DNA of 64,000 bases, taken from NCBI GenBank assembly GCA_945883505.1, contig CAMCXL010000006.1, positions 1 to 64,000 of the forward strand, read 5' to 3'. The notes beneath the pieces were generated by a model. That model was not told where the DNA came from. It saw nothing but the letters and a program-made list of their open reading frames with translations, and did no database searches. Positions 1 through 7,510 of the stretch are shown here, in pieces. The stretch comes from Rhodoluna limnophila (GTDB lineage: Bacteria > Actinomycetota > Actinomycetes > Actinomycetales > Microbacteriaceae). A program made the position numbers and the translations under genes. Each line of letters opens with the position of its first letter. The first letter of the stretch is position 1.

Positions 1-368
1 GTGGAGATGGGGGGAATTGAACCCCCGTCCGATATTTGGATTCTGACTCTTCTACGGGTGTATCTTCAATGCTGTTTTACTCGACTCCGGTCAAAGCTTG
101 AAGCGACCTAACCGACGAGCCCAGCCTGAGTAAAAGTCCCAAGTAGCCCTAAGGCGTAGCTACCCAGCAAGATTTCTAAATGACGCCAGGACCTAAAACG
201 AAATCAGATTTAGGCTGACGGACCTCGAGGCTAGCTTATGCAGCTAGGGCGAAGTCGGTGCGGTTTGATTTGGCACCTATAGTTTGCAGAGGACGTTAAC
301 GAGATAACTCTGCATTCTCGACCCGCTTCATTCAGTTTCGGCAAGTACCGTCGAAACCGATCATCCCC
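1..368 (-). ncRNA. ssrA: tmRNA (transfer-messenger RNA), 3' CCA cut by window edge
   Basis: The reverse strand begins GGGGATGATCGGTTTCGACGG at 368, the classic tmRNA 5' end. It runs to a tRNA-like 3' end whose T arm (GGGGGTTCAATTCCCCC) and acceptor strand CCATCTCC pair with the 5' GGGGATG. Only the last CA of the 3' tail is off the window. The resume codon GCC is at 274-272 and the tag ORF runs to TAA at 236-238, giving the tag AKSNRTDFALAA, which ends in the ALAA degron typical of actinobacteria. It acts with SmpB, encoded just upstream on the same strand, to rescue stalled ribosomes and mark products for proteolysis. It is one-piece, not permuted. Confidence 0.97.
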
Positions 369-430
369 ATGTTTAGTTATCAAACTACCCTTAGGTAGTC
401 TCTCAGTCTATCGACACCGGGAGACAAAAG
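369..430 (-). promoter_or_regulatory. ssrA upstream region: putative promoter and small inverted repeat
   Basis: Between smpB and ssrA, the minus strand reads TTTGATAACTAAACAT just before the tmRNA 5' end. GATAAC or ATAACT could serve as a -10 box. No clear TTGACA is visible; GAGACT is the nearest candidate. A 6-bp inverted repeat ACTACC/GGTAGT lies at 384-389 and 394-399. It could be a weak terminator for smpB, but no strong U tract follows. Promoter assignment is inference. Confidence 0.3.
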
Positions 431-436
431 AAAGCT

Positions 437-910
437 TTACCAGTCTTTACCTTTGGTGGACATAGCTCTAGCAGCTTCGCGCTTATCCTGTTGCTCTTTG
501 AGGGCGTGACGCTTGTCATAGTCTTTTTTACCCTTAGCTAAGGCAATTTCAACCTTGGCTTTGCCGTCTTTGAAGTAAATCGAGATCGGAACCAAAGTGA
601 ACCCGGATTCTTTAATTTTTCCGGTGAGCTTGTCGATTTCAACTCGGTTCATTAGGAGCTTTCTGCGACGCCTGGTTGCGTGGTTAGTCCAGTTACCCTG
701 GACGTACTCCGGGATGTGAACATTTTCAAGCCAAGCCTCTCCGCGTTCGACTGTGGCATATCCATCCACCAGGGATGCGCGACCGGCCCGCAACGACTTC
801 ACTTCAGTTCCGGTTAGGACAATGCCTGCTTCATAGACATCTTCGATGTGATAGTCGTGACGGGCTTTACGATTGGTGGCCACCACTTGCTGGCCACGCT
901 CTCTCGGCAC
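437..910 (-). CDS. smpB: SsrA-binding protein SmpB
   Basis: 157 aa, the normal length for SmpB. SmpB binds the tRNA-like domain of tmRNA and delivers it to stalled ribosomes. The N-terminal half contains the family signature around [20 protein letters not shown] and [16 protein letters not shown]. The basic C-terminal tail, which enters the mRNA channel, is present ([20 protein letters not shown]). The start is GTG at 910, with GGAG at 917-920 giving 6-nt spacing; this Shine-Dalgarno (SD) sequence overlaps the ftsX stop, so translation is probably coupled. It is directly upstream of ssrA on the same strand, a common actinobacterial order with ftsEX. Confidence 0.97.
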   Translation of the reverse strand: MPRERGQQVVATNRKARHDYHIEDVYEAGIVLTGTEVKSLRAGRASLVDGYATVERGEAWLENVHIPEYVQGNWTNHATRRRRKLLMNRVEIDKLTGKIKESGFTLVPISIYFKDGKAKVEIALAKGKKDYDKRHALKEQQDKREAARAMSTKGKDW

Positions 911-919
911 GATCGACTC

Positions 920-1834
920 CTAGATTTTTAGATAGCGACGGATCGCAAGACCCGAGGCCACTGCAGCCAACACCACGCCGGCTGCAATTAATAGCGGAAC
1001 TACAAGCATGCCATCGCTAAGGCTCACAAAGCTAGTGAATGGAAGTCTTTCCGCTAGGAAACCTTGAACGAAGAACTGAACTAGCCCTAAAACAGCTCCG
1101 GCGGCAAGCAAACTTCCAAGCAAGGCGGCAACTACACCCTCGAGAATGAAAGGCAACTGAATTGAGAAGTTGCTGGCTCCAACTAGCCTCATGATTCCAA
1201 GTTCTCGCCTTCTAGAAAAAGCCGATAGTCGAATTGTGGTGGAAATAAGCAGAACACTGGAGACCAGCATCAAAGAAGCAATCGACACGGCAGCCAGCGA
1301 AGCAATATTCAGAATATTGAAGATCTGGTCAAGATAGCTTCTCTGGTCTCGAACTTCCTCGACTCCAGAAAGCCCGGTAAAGCTCTCGGTGATGATTTGG
1401 GACTGATTCGGATCAAACAGATTCACCCAGTAGGTTTCGTTCAGCTGTTCAGCTTTGACGTACTGTGCCACGGCATTTCCAGCAAACTGTTCTTGGAAAT
1501 TGGCAAATGCCTGGTCGTGATCTTCAAAGTAGTACTCGTCAATAAAGGGAGTGAGTGTTGCCGAGTCGAGTCTTTCTTGAACCTGGGCTTTCACATCATC
1601 CGATGCTTCACCTCTCGGGCAAGTAGCCTCCGGGGAAACGTCGGTGCAGAGGTAAATGGCAACTTGAGCCCGGTCGTACCAGTAGTTTTTCATCTGGCCA
1701 ATTTGAAGTTGCAGCAGTGAAGCAGTCCCCACAAAAGTAAGTGAGATAAAAGTCACCAGGATGATGCTCACCACCATCGCTATGTTTCTGCGAAGGCCTT
1801 GACCGACCTCAGAAAACATGAATCCAAATCGCAT
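920..1834 (-). CDS. ftsX: Cell division protein FtsX (ABC-type permease subunit)
   Basis: 304 aa. Membrane partner of FtsE, which couples ATP hydrolysis at the divisome to activation of peptidoglycan hydrolases. The layout is the FtsX pattern: a cytoplasmic N terminus, TM1 near residues 20-42, a large extracellular domain to about 175 with two cysteines (LCTDVSPEATC) that may form a disulfide, then three more TM helices and a short basic tail. The region FSRRRELGIMRLVGAS is the conserved FtsX coupling segment. It starts 2 nt after ftsE (ATG at 1834) and precedes smpB, so it sits in a prfB-ftsE-ftsX-smpB operon. Confidence 0.95.
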   Translation of the reverse strand: MRFGFMFSEVGQGLRRNIAMVVSIILVTFISLTFVGTASLLQLQIGQMKNYWYDRAQVAIYLCTDVSPEATCPRGEASDDVKAQVQERLDSATLTPFIDEYYFEDHDQAFANFQEQFAGNAVAQYVKAEQLNETYWVNLFDPNQSQIITESFTGLSGVEEVRDQRSYLDQIFNILNIASLAAVSIASLMLVSSVLLISTTIRLSAFSRRRELGIMRLVGASNFSIQLPFILEGVVAALLGSLLAAGAVLGLVQFFVQGFLAERLPFTSFVSLSDGMLVVPLLIAAGVVLAAVASGLAIRRYLKI

Positions 1835-1836
1835 GT

Positions 1837-2526
1837 CTAAGCCCTGGCTCCGTAGCCGCCAGCTACCTGGTCGCGAATGATTTGACCTTGACTTAGTTCA
1901 ACCACCCGACGCTGCATCTTGTCTACGATTGAACGATCGTGGGTTGCCATTACTACAGTCGTACCAGCCAGGTTGATTGAATTAATCAAAGCCATGATTC
2001 CTTCACTCGTGGTTGGGTCTAAGTTTCCAGTTGGCTCATCGGCTAGCAAAATAGCCGGCTTGTTAACGATTGCTCGAGCTAGTGCAACCCGCTGTTGCTC
2101 ACCACCGGAAAGTTCACTTGGAAGTCGATCCGCTTTTTCGCTTAAGCCGACCAAACCTAGAACATCCGGAACCGCCTCTTGAATAAATCCTTGTGACTTA
2201 CCAATTACCTCGAGGCTAAAAGCTACGTTCTGAGCAACCGTTTTATTGGGAAGCAATCTGAAGTCCTGAAAAACAACCCCTAGCTTCCTTCGAAAGAAAG
2301 GAACGCGTCTGGCGGGAAGACCGACCAAGTTCTCGCCCAACACATGAACCGAACCCGAGTTTGGGACATCTTCGCGAAGCATCAATCTCATGAGGCTTGA
2401 CTTACCAGAGCCTGAGGCACCAACTAGAAAGACAAAGTCGCCCTTTTCAATTTCCAGGCTCACCTGGTCAAGAGCCGGTCTTGGGGTGCCACGGTATTTT
2501 TTGGTGACGTTTTGGACGCTGATCAT
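1837..2526 (-). CDS. ftsE: Cell division ATP-binding protein FtsE
   Basis: 229 aa ABC ATPase that pairs with FtsX. Walker [10 protein letters not shown] is at residues 36-44, the Q-loop is in VVFQDFRLL, the signature LSGGEQQR is at 139-146, Walker B ILLADEP is near 159-165, and the H-loop histidine is at 196 in MATHDRS. Full family length. It begins with ATG at 2526, 12 nt after prfB, with a purine-rich stretch (GGAGAGA) upstream that can act as an SD. The prfB-ftsE-ftsX-smpB order is conserved in actinobacteria. Confidence 0.96.
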   Translation of the reverse strand: MISVQNVTKKYRGTPRPALDQVSLEIEKGDFVFLVGASGSGKSSLMRLMLREDVPNSGSVHVLGENLVGLPARRVPFFRRKLGVVFQDFRLLPNKTVAQNVAFSLEVIGKSQGFIQEAVPDVLGLVGLSEKADRLPSELSGGEQQRVALARAIVNKPAILLADEPTGNLDPTTSEGIMALINSINLAGTTVVMATHDRSIVDKMQRRVVELSQGQIIRDQVAGGYGARA

Positions 2527-2538
2527 TGTCTCTCCAGC

Positions 2539-3645
2539 CTAAGCGGGAGAGCGCATTCTCCAGCGGATTCCCGCGGCTATAAATCCATCGAGTCCCCCGT
2601 CAAATACTGACTGTGGGTTGTTTTCCTCATACTCGGTTCGAAGATCCTTCACCATTTGGTATGGCGCCAGCACGTAGCTTCGCATCTGCTCACCCCAGGA
2701 CGCCTTGACATCGCCGGCGAGTTGTTTCTTGGTGGCTTCTTCTTCTCTTCTTCTAATTTCCAAGAGCCTGGATTGCAAAACTCGCATCGCGGCCTGTCTG
2801 TTTTGGATCTGACTCTTCTCGTTCTGACAGCTCACTACAGTTCCCGAGGGAAGGTGGGTGATGCGAACCGCGGAATCGGTTGTGTTAACGGACTGACCTC
2901 CCGGCCCTGACGAGCGAAAAACATCCACCCTGATGTCGGAGTCAGGAATGTCGATTGCTTCGGTTTGTTCAACCAGCGGGACTATTTCAACTGCCGCAAA
3001 TGAGGTCTGGCGTTTTCCAGCCGCATTGAATGGACTCATTCGAACCAACCGATGAGTTCCGGCCTCAACCGACAAGGTTCCGTAGGCATAGGGTGCGTCA
3101 ATTTCGAAAGTTGCCGATTTGATACCAGCACCCTCGGCGTGGGAAATATCAAGTACCTGCACCGGATACTTTTTCTGCTCGCAGTAGCGAACGTACATCC
3201 TCATGAGCATCTCGGCAAAGTCTGTTGCGTCGTCGCCACCAGCCCCGGAACGGATAGTGATAACCGCAGCCCTGGAGTCATACTCTCCGCTGAGAAGAGT
3301 CTGTATTTCAAGCTCACCAATCAGCTTTTCCAGATCAGTCAGTTCCTTTTTTGCCTCTGACTTAGTTTGGGTATCAGAAGCATCATTAGCCATCTCAATT
3401 AGCACTTCAAGATCATCGATTCTTGACTCCACCGAAACAATCAGGTCGAGCTTGTCCTGGGACCTTGAAAGTGATGAGGTGATTTTAGAAGCGCGCTCCG
3501 GATCATCCCAGAGATCGCCAGCTGAGGCCTGTTCCCTAAGCGAGGTGACTTCCGCCTGCAATGCAACTGGATTAATCACTTCTTTAATGGTTGCGAAAAG
3601 TTGCCGAAGCGTCTTGATCTCGGTTGCTAGATCTAGTTCGGACAT
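2539..3645 (-). CDS. prfB: Peptide chain release factor 2 (RF2)
   Basis: 368 aa. Recognises UGA and UAA stop codons and triggers peptide release. The peptidyl-hydrolysis motif GGQ is at residues 249-251 (RSSGPGGQSVNTTDSAVR) and the stop-codon recognition SPF motif at 204-206. The reading frame is continuous from ATG, so the programmed +1 frameshift that controls prfB in many other bacteria is absent. Start ATG at 3645 has no clear SD; the hexamer TAGACT ends 9 nt upstream, which would give a leader of about 3 nt. It is the first gene of the ftsEX operon and is divergent from an MFS gene. Confidence 0.97.
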   Translation of the reverse strand: MSELDLATEIKTLRQLFATIKEVINPVALQAEVTSLREQASAGDLWDDPERASKITSSLSRSQDKLDLIVSVESRIDDLEVLIEMANDASDTQTKSEAKKELTDLEKLIGELEIQTLLSGEYDSRAAVITIRSGAGGDDATDFAEMLMRMYVRYCEQKKYPVQVLDISHAEGAGIKSATFEIDAPYAYGTLSVEAGTHRLVRMSPFNAAGKRQTSFAAVEIVPLVEQTEAIDIPDSDIRVDVFRSSGPGGQSVNTTDSAVRITHLPSGTVVSCQNEKSQIQNRQAAMRVLQSRLLEIRRREEEATKKQLAGDVKASWGEQMRSYVLAPYQMVKDLRTEYEENNPQSVFDGGLDGFIAAGIRWRMRSPA

Positions 3646-3682
3646 GATTTCCCAAGTCTAAGTCAAGGAGCATAATTGTCAG

Positions 3683-4894
3683 GTGCCCACAAACGCCCCA
3701 GCCTTCAAGATTTCCAGCTTGAACGTGCCGGTCTTTGCACCCTCACTACTATTTGGAATAGCAGAAGGAAGCCTGCTTCCAATCATTCCAGCTAGTGCTG
3801 GAGCACTCGGTGCAGACCTTCCAACGGCAGCGGTAATCACCGGATTAGTCATGGTCGGGACCCTGGTAGCCGACATTCCGGCAGCCAGACTGATCAACCT
3901 AGTCGCTGAGCGTAAGGCCATGCTTTCGGCAGCGGCAGTTGGAAGCGTTGGTGTTTTGGTAGCTCTTTTATCGACCACGCTTTGGATGCTCGGAGCAGGA
4001 ATGTTTTTACTCGGAGCCAGTGTTTCCGTTTTTGCTCTGGCAAGACATTCGTTTCTGACCGAAGCAGTTCCGTATTCTCACCGAGCAAGGTCACTATCGA
4101 TTCTTGGCGGAGTATTCCGGGCTGGCCACTTCATCGGACCAATGATTGGCGCCCTACTGATTACCTTGATTAACATCCAAGCTGTGTATTGGAGTGCCGT
4201 AATCTTCTGCGCGCTAGCGGCAGTTGTCCTGTTGTTTGTGAAACCAGATGTGATGCCCGATACCCCTGGCACCACCAAGGGAGCAACCTGGATGGTTGCC
4301 AAAAGAGAATCCCGCAAACTTGCAACCATGGGCTTGGTTTCGGCAATCATGGGAAGTCTTCGCACCGCCCGGATAGTTGGACTACCGCTTTGGGCACTGC
4401 ACATTGGATTATCCCCCGCGGTGACCGCGCTCTATATCGGAATCGCAGGTGCTTTAGATCTAGCACTTTCTTACACCTCGGGACAGATCATGGATCGCTT
4501 CGGTCGAAGGTGGTCTGCACTCCCAACCCTGCTTGGTCTTTCACTCACCTTTGCACTTCTAACTATCGCCAATGACCCCACTACCTTTCTGACGGTTGCG
4601 CTAATAATGTCGGTTGCCAACGGTGTAGGCAGTGGGATTATTCTCGTGATTGGATCGGATCTTGCCCCGAAGGGTGAAAGAAATGAATTCCTGGCCTCTT
4701 ACCGACTCCTAGTTGACGCTGGTGTTGCTGCAACACCGCTTGCTATTTCCGGAATCACGGCACTGTTTGGACTTGCCACCGCAATGTTCTGGGTAACTGG
4801 AACGGGAATTGTCGGAGCAGTTCTTGCTCACCGCTACCTACCCCGTCGTGCTAAGCCCTCTGAGCAGACCCTGCCAATCTCAGAAAACATGTAG
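3683..4894 (+). CDS. MFS transporter, probable drug/metabolite exporter
   Basis: 403 aa, about 12 hydrophobic helices in two halves joined by a cytoplasmic loop near residue 200 (MVAKRESRKLATMG). A motif-A-like stretch VADIPAARLINLVAERK follows the second helix, and a second copy-like GQIMDRFGRRWSAL lies in the C-terminal half, typical of proton-driven MFS exporters. Start GTG at 3683 with AAGGAG at 3665-3670 (12-nt spacing, somewhat long). Its last 61 bases overlap the end of the convergent TadG-like gene. The substrate cannot be told from sequence. Confidence 0.82.
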   Translation: MPTNAPAFKISSLNVPVFAPSLLFGIAEGSLLPIIPASAGALGADLPTAAVITGLVMVGTLVADIPAARLINLVAERKAMLSAAAVGSVGVLVALLSTTLWMLGAGMFLLGASVSVFALARHSFLTEAVPYSHRARSLSILGGVFRAGHFIGPMIGALLITLINIQAVYWSAVIFCALAAVVLLFVKPDVMPDTPGTTKGATWMVAKRESRKLATMGLVSAIMGSLRTARIVGLPLWALHIGLSPAVTALYIGIAGALDLALSYTSGQIMDRFGRRWSALPTLLGLSLTFALLTIANDPTTFLTVALIMSVANGVGSGIILVIGSDLAPKGERNEFLASYRLLVDAGVAATPLAISGITALFGLATAMFWVTGTGIVGAVLAHRYLPRRAKPSEQTLPISENM

Positions 4895-5241
4895 TTTTCA
4901 AAGATCGGACGCCACACACTACACAACCTAACTCTTACCGTTTTTAGATCTGGGCTTGATGCCTCAATTAATGTGACCTGATGAAGACCACGAAGTGGCA
5001 GTTTCCCTAGGTAGCTATTGGCCATCAGAAAAAGATCTTGGGATAGATTTCCATCAGCTTCGAGTAAGACACTTAGTGCTGCGGATTCGGCCACACCGGT
5101 GAGCCTTCGCTCGGTCAGATACAAACTACCTGAAGCCAGAATTGCCAAAACAGCAGCCAGGGAAACCATGGCAAGACCGATTCCGAGTGGGGCAAGTGAG
5201 CCTTGCTCGCAACTGCTAGAAGCGCTGACTGGAGTAGGCAA
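4834..5241 (-). CDS. TadG/TadE-like pseudopilin of the Tad cluster (Rv3654c-type)
   Basis: 135 aa. A short N terminus is followed by GSLAPLGIGLAMVSLAAVLAI, a single hydrophobic helix starting right after a glycine, and then ERRLTGVAESAALSVL. This is the layout of the actinobacterial 'secretion/helicase-neighbourhood TadE-like' family. It is the last gene of the tad operon. It starts at TTG 5241, overlapping the previous gene by 26 nt, with no better start available. The residue at +5 after the processing-site glycine is Leu rather than Glu. The 3' 61 nt overlap the end of the convergent MFS gene. It is probably a minor pilin or assembly factor; processing is inference. Confidence 0.7.
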   Translation of the reverse strand: MPTPVSASSSCEQGSLAPLGIGLAMVSLAAVLAILASGSLYLTERRLTGVAESAALSVLLEADGNLSQDLFLMANSYLGKLPLRGLHQVTLIEASSPDLKTVRVRLCSVWRPIFENYMFSEIGRVCSEGLARRGR

Positions 5242-5587
5242 CCAGTTCTCCTAGTCGAACTTCTATTTCGGCAGTTGTGTCTATCGACGAACATGCCGGG
5301 TCGGGTCTGCAGCTTATGTTCCATTGCAACGCAGTGCCTGAGATTCCAAAATCAGAAGCAAGTTCGCTAATTACTTGAGCGGTGCTTTCTCGCTCCGGCC
5401 AAAGCACGTGAGCGCGAAGCCCGTGCCTTGCAATAGCTTCAACGGCAAAGCTTTGCTGCTGAGTCTGAATCGCCAGGGTTGCAAACATCAAGATTGGAAT
5501 TTGCAACAGCACCCCAAAGCCAATCAAATCAACAATCGCCGAGCCCTGCTCGGAAGATATCTCAGTACTGTACTTCACGTGTTGCAA
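5216..5587 (-). CDS. TadE-family pseudopilin
   Basis: 123 aa. It begins with a short polar leader ending EQG, then SAIVDLIGFGVLLQIPILMF, a single hydrophobic helix starting at the presumed prepilin cleavage site, and a C-terminal periplasmic domain with two cysteines (ISCRPDPACSS). The layout is TadE-like, with Asp in place of the usual Glu at +5. The start is TTG at 5587 or GTG at 5578; neither has a clear SD. It overlaps the upstream tadE-like gene by up to 26 nt and the downstream one by 26 nt, so translation is probably coupled. It is likely a minor component of the Tad apparatus. Confidence 0.72.
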   Translation of the reverse strand: MQHVKYSTEISSEQGSAIVDLIGFGVLLQIPILMFATLAIQTQQQSFAVEAIARHGLRAHVLWPERESTAQVISELASDFGISGTALQWNISCRPDPACSSIDTTAEIEVRLGELVAYSSQRF

Positions 5588-5939
5588 CCGAACTTACGTT
5601 GAGAAATTTACTGCCAGGCAAAATGGCAAGTCCGAGAGTCGAAACCAGCCGAATCGAATCAATGTTTCCAATTCTCGCAATGGACCCCTCGACCTGAACC
5701 TTGGCCGCGTTCCCCAATGACCCGGCAACTAGCTGTTGGGTCTTCAAAATGCCACTTTCAAGATTCTGGTCGGCAAGGGCTGCAAACCTTGCGCCCTCGA
5801 TAGTTGCATCCAGCAGCACAACCCTTGCGTAAGAGCCGAGGGTTATAGAGATAGTCGCAGAAAAGATTGCCAGCATCGGAAAGGCAACCAACACGAAATC
5901 GGTGACGGCCGATCCTCGCTCCCTAGAAGCTGACCACAC
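5562..5939 (-). CDS. TadE-family pseudopilin
   Basis: 125 aa. The short leader RERG is followed by SAVTDFVLVAFPMLAIFSAT, the TadE prepilin-like signature in which a hydrophobic helix follows a Gly cleavage position. Then comes the TadE hallmark around ARVVLLDATIEGARFAALAD. Asp occupies +5 instead of Glu. Start GTG at 5939 lies 17 nt inside the end of the upstream pilin-like gene, which suggests coupled translation. It probably forms part of the pilus base or tip, as TadE/TadF do in other Tad systems. Confidence 0.78.
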   Translation of the reverse strand: MWSASRERGSAVTDFVLVAFPMLAIFSATISITLGSYARVVLLDATIEGARFAALADQNLESGILKTQQLVAGSLGNAAKVQVEGSIARIGNIDSIRLVSTLGLAILPGSKFLNVSSVATREVQY

Positions 5940-6081
5940 GATTCATTGCCTGCTGAAATACTCCCTGCAGAGCCGGTCCTGCAAATGACCACATCACCAC
6001 CACCAAACCTGCGGTCATCAAAGTGATTAGTACCCAACCCGGAACATCACCGGTTTCGTCTTGAAACAACTTGCTGTTCAT
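5923..6081 (-). CDS. Short Flp-pilin-like peptide of the Tad operon
   Basis: 52 aa: ATG at 6081 with AAGGAGAA upstream on the minus strand, TAG at 5923. The sequence has a short polar leader (MNSKLFQDETG), then DVPGWVLITLMTAGLVVVMW, one hydrophobic helix, and a small tail ending NRVVSF. Size, position between tadC and tadE, and the Gly before the helix all fit the major pilin slot of an actinobacterial Tad cluster (Rv3656c position). The Thr-x-Glu-Tyr core of canonical Flp pilins is missing and Trp sits at +5. It is therefore either a divergent pilin or a small membrane anchor. Confidence 0.7.
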   Translation of the reverse strand: MNSKLFQDETGDVPGWVLITLMTAGLVVVMWSFAGPALQGVFQQAMNRVVSF

Positions 6082-6098
6082 TTCTCCTTCTTTCCTTA

Positions 6099-6752
6099 TT
6101 AGATGAACCCAAAGTTCAAAAGCTCAAGGCTTGGATAGATTGCAAAAAGCACGGTGATAGGCAGTATTAGGAACACCAAAGGAATAAGCATCCTGGTTTC
6201 GTTCTTGCCAGCTTGGCGAAGCAGTCTGTTTCTAATCTCAGCCCTGGCGCTGTCCCCAAGCTCACTGAGCATGGTGGCAAGCGGAGACCCGCGATCTAGG
6301 GCCAACACAATCTTGTTTGTGAACTCGATTACTTGAGGTTGTGGGATAGCTACCGACACGGCCTGGATTTGGCTACCAAAGGCAGCGCCGAACTGAACTC
6401 CTAGGAGTGCGCGAGAAAATTCTTTGGCAAGTTCTCCTTCGCACCTTGGAATAACTGTTGCGAAGCTGCGGTAGATACCTTCTCCTGCTCTTAGGTTTAC
6501 AACCAAAAGATCCACTACTTCCGGTACTTCAAATAGCGCCCTATCCAGTTTGGATTTATTTACTGAAGAGAACCTGGTCTTGATCCATGCTGCAGCACCG
6601 GCTCGGGCGCGCCGAGAACGGCGCATAGCAAATTCGGGTTCAAATACTTTGACTCGAGCTTCCAAAGTCAGAGCTGGGGCTTTTTGAAACTGAATCAAAA
6701 CTCCCGCCACTCCAATACCAAAAGTAGCCGCCAGTAAATACTCGAAGCTCAT
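6099..6752 (-). CDS. tadC: Type II/IV secretion F-type inner-membrane platform protein TadC
   Basis: 217 aa. N-terminal TM helix, then a cytoplasmic helical domain (LDRALFEVPEVVDLLVVNLRAG, typical of T2SF) and two C-terminal TM helices (MLIPLVFLILPITVLFAIYP). TadC and TadB form the inner-membrane platform driven by the TadA ATPase. At 217 aa it is somewhat short for TadC, as is usual in actinobacterial clusters. ATG at 6752 overlaps the tadB stop by 4 nt (ATGA), showing coupled translation. The pilin-like gene follows 17 nt after its stop. Confidence 0.85.
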   Translation of the reverse strand: MSFEYLLAATFGIGVAGVLIQFQKAPALTLEARVKVFEPEFAMRRSRRARAGAAAWIKTRFSSVNKSKLDRALFEVPEVVDLLVVNLRAGEGIYRSFATVIPRCEGELAKEFSRALLGVQFGAAFGSQIQAVSVAIPQPQVIEFTNKIVLALDRGSPLATMLSELGDSARAEIRNRLLRQAGKNETRMLIPLVFLILPITVLFAIYPSLELLNFGFI

Positions 6753-7510
6753 TGTGTAAATACCCTTCGAGGTCGAGATAGTGCTCCCAGCAGTGTCACC
6801 ATTCGATAGGCGACCAGTGAAACCACAAGACCAAAAACCAAAACAGTTAGTCCCTCGCTGGTGTTATAGATGGCGACGTTTTCAGGCCTGGAGGACAAAG
6901 TTGCCACGATGATCCAGGGAGCGATGATTGCAAGCTTTGCTGTTCCGGTGACCCAACCTTGCTTAGATTCGAGCTCCCCCCACAACGCAATTTCAGATCT
7001 GGTTCTATGGGCTTGCTCCCGGAGCGAATCAAGGTATCCAACTCCGCCCGAGTTAGTTGCTACTCGAATTAGTTCAACTAGGCGATCAGCTTGCAGTTGA
7101 CCAAACTGTGATTTGAACCAGTCCAGGCAGTTATCGGTTCCGAGTCCTTTATCGATTCGCTCAACTAATTCGGCAAAAACTGGTCTTAGTCGTATTGGCC
7201 CGCTGCTTGCAATTTCAGCGAGGGCATCAATGATTCCAAGGCCGCTGCTTGATGCCGACTGAAGGGAGTCAATAACTTCTGGCCAGTACTTGGCAAGCTG
7301 ATCTGATCTTGCGGTTGCAGTTAGCCTCAGTGTTTCAATACCAATCCCCACTACTGCCAAGAATGCAAACAGGCTCAGCCCCAAAACTCCAAAGCTAAGC
7401 TGCACCCAACTGGATACCGCGGCTGCAAGACCTAAACAAGAAATTGCTGCCTGAATCGGGCTATATCTTGCTAGCCCCGCAGCTTCTAGCTGGTGCCTGA
7501 GCCATTTCAT
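6749..7510 (-). CDS. tadB: Type II/IV secretion F-type inner-membrane platform protein TadB
   Basis: 253 aa. Two N-terminal hydrophobic segments (about 20-60), the T2SF domain (WPEVIDSLQSASSSGLGIIDAL and DRLVELIRVATNSGGVGYLDSLREQ), then two C-terminal TM helices (LAIIAPWIIVATLS and LTVLVFGLVVSLVAYRMV). Homologous in layout to TadC. The ATG at 7510 overlaps the tadA stop by 4 nt. Forms the membrane platform of the Tad machine. Confidence 0.85.
   Translation of the reverse strand: MKWLRHQLEAAGLARYSPIQAAISCLGLAAAVSSWVQLSFGVLGLSLFAFLAVVGIGIETLRLTATARSDQLAKYWPEVIDSLQSASSSGLGIIDALAEIASSGPIRLRPVFAELVERIDKGLGTDNCLDWFKSQFGQLQADRLVELIRVATNSGGVGYLDSLREQAHRTRSEIALWGELESKQGWVTGTAKLAIIAPWIIVATLSSRPENVAIYNTSEGLTVLVFGLVVSLVAYRMVTLLGALSRPRRVFTQ

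Noticed and set aside
2539-3645. Search for the programmed +1 frameshift of prfB
   Set aside because: The frame is continuous from ATG to stop with full-length RF2, so there is no frameshift site.
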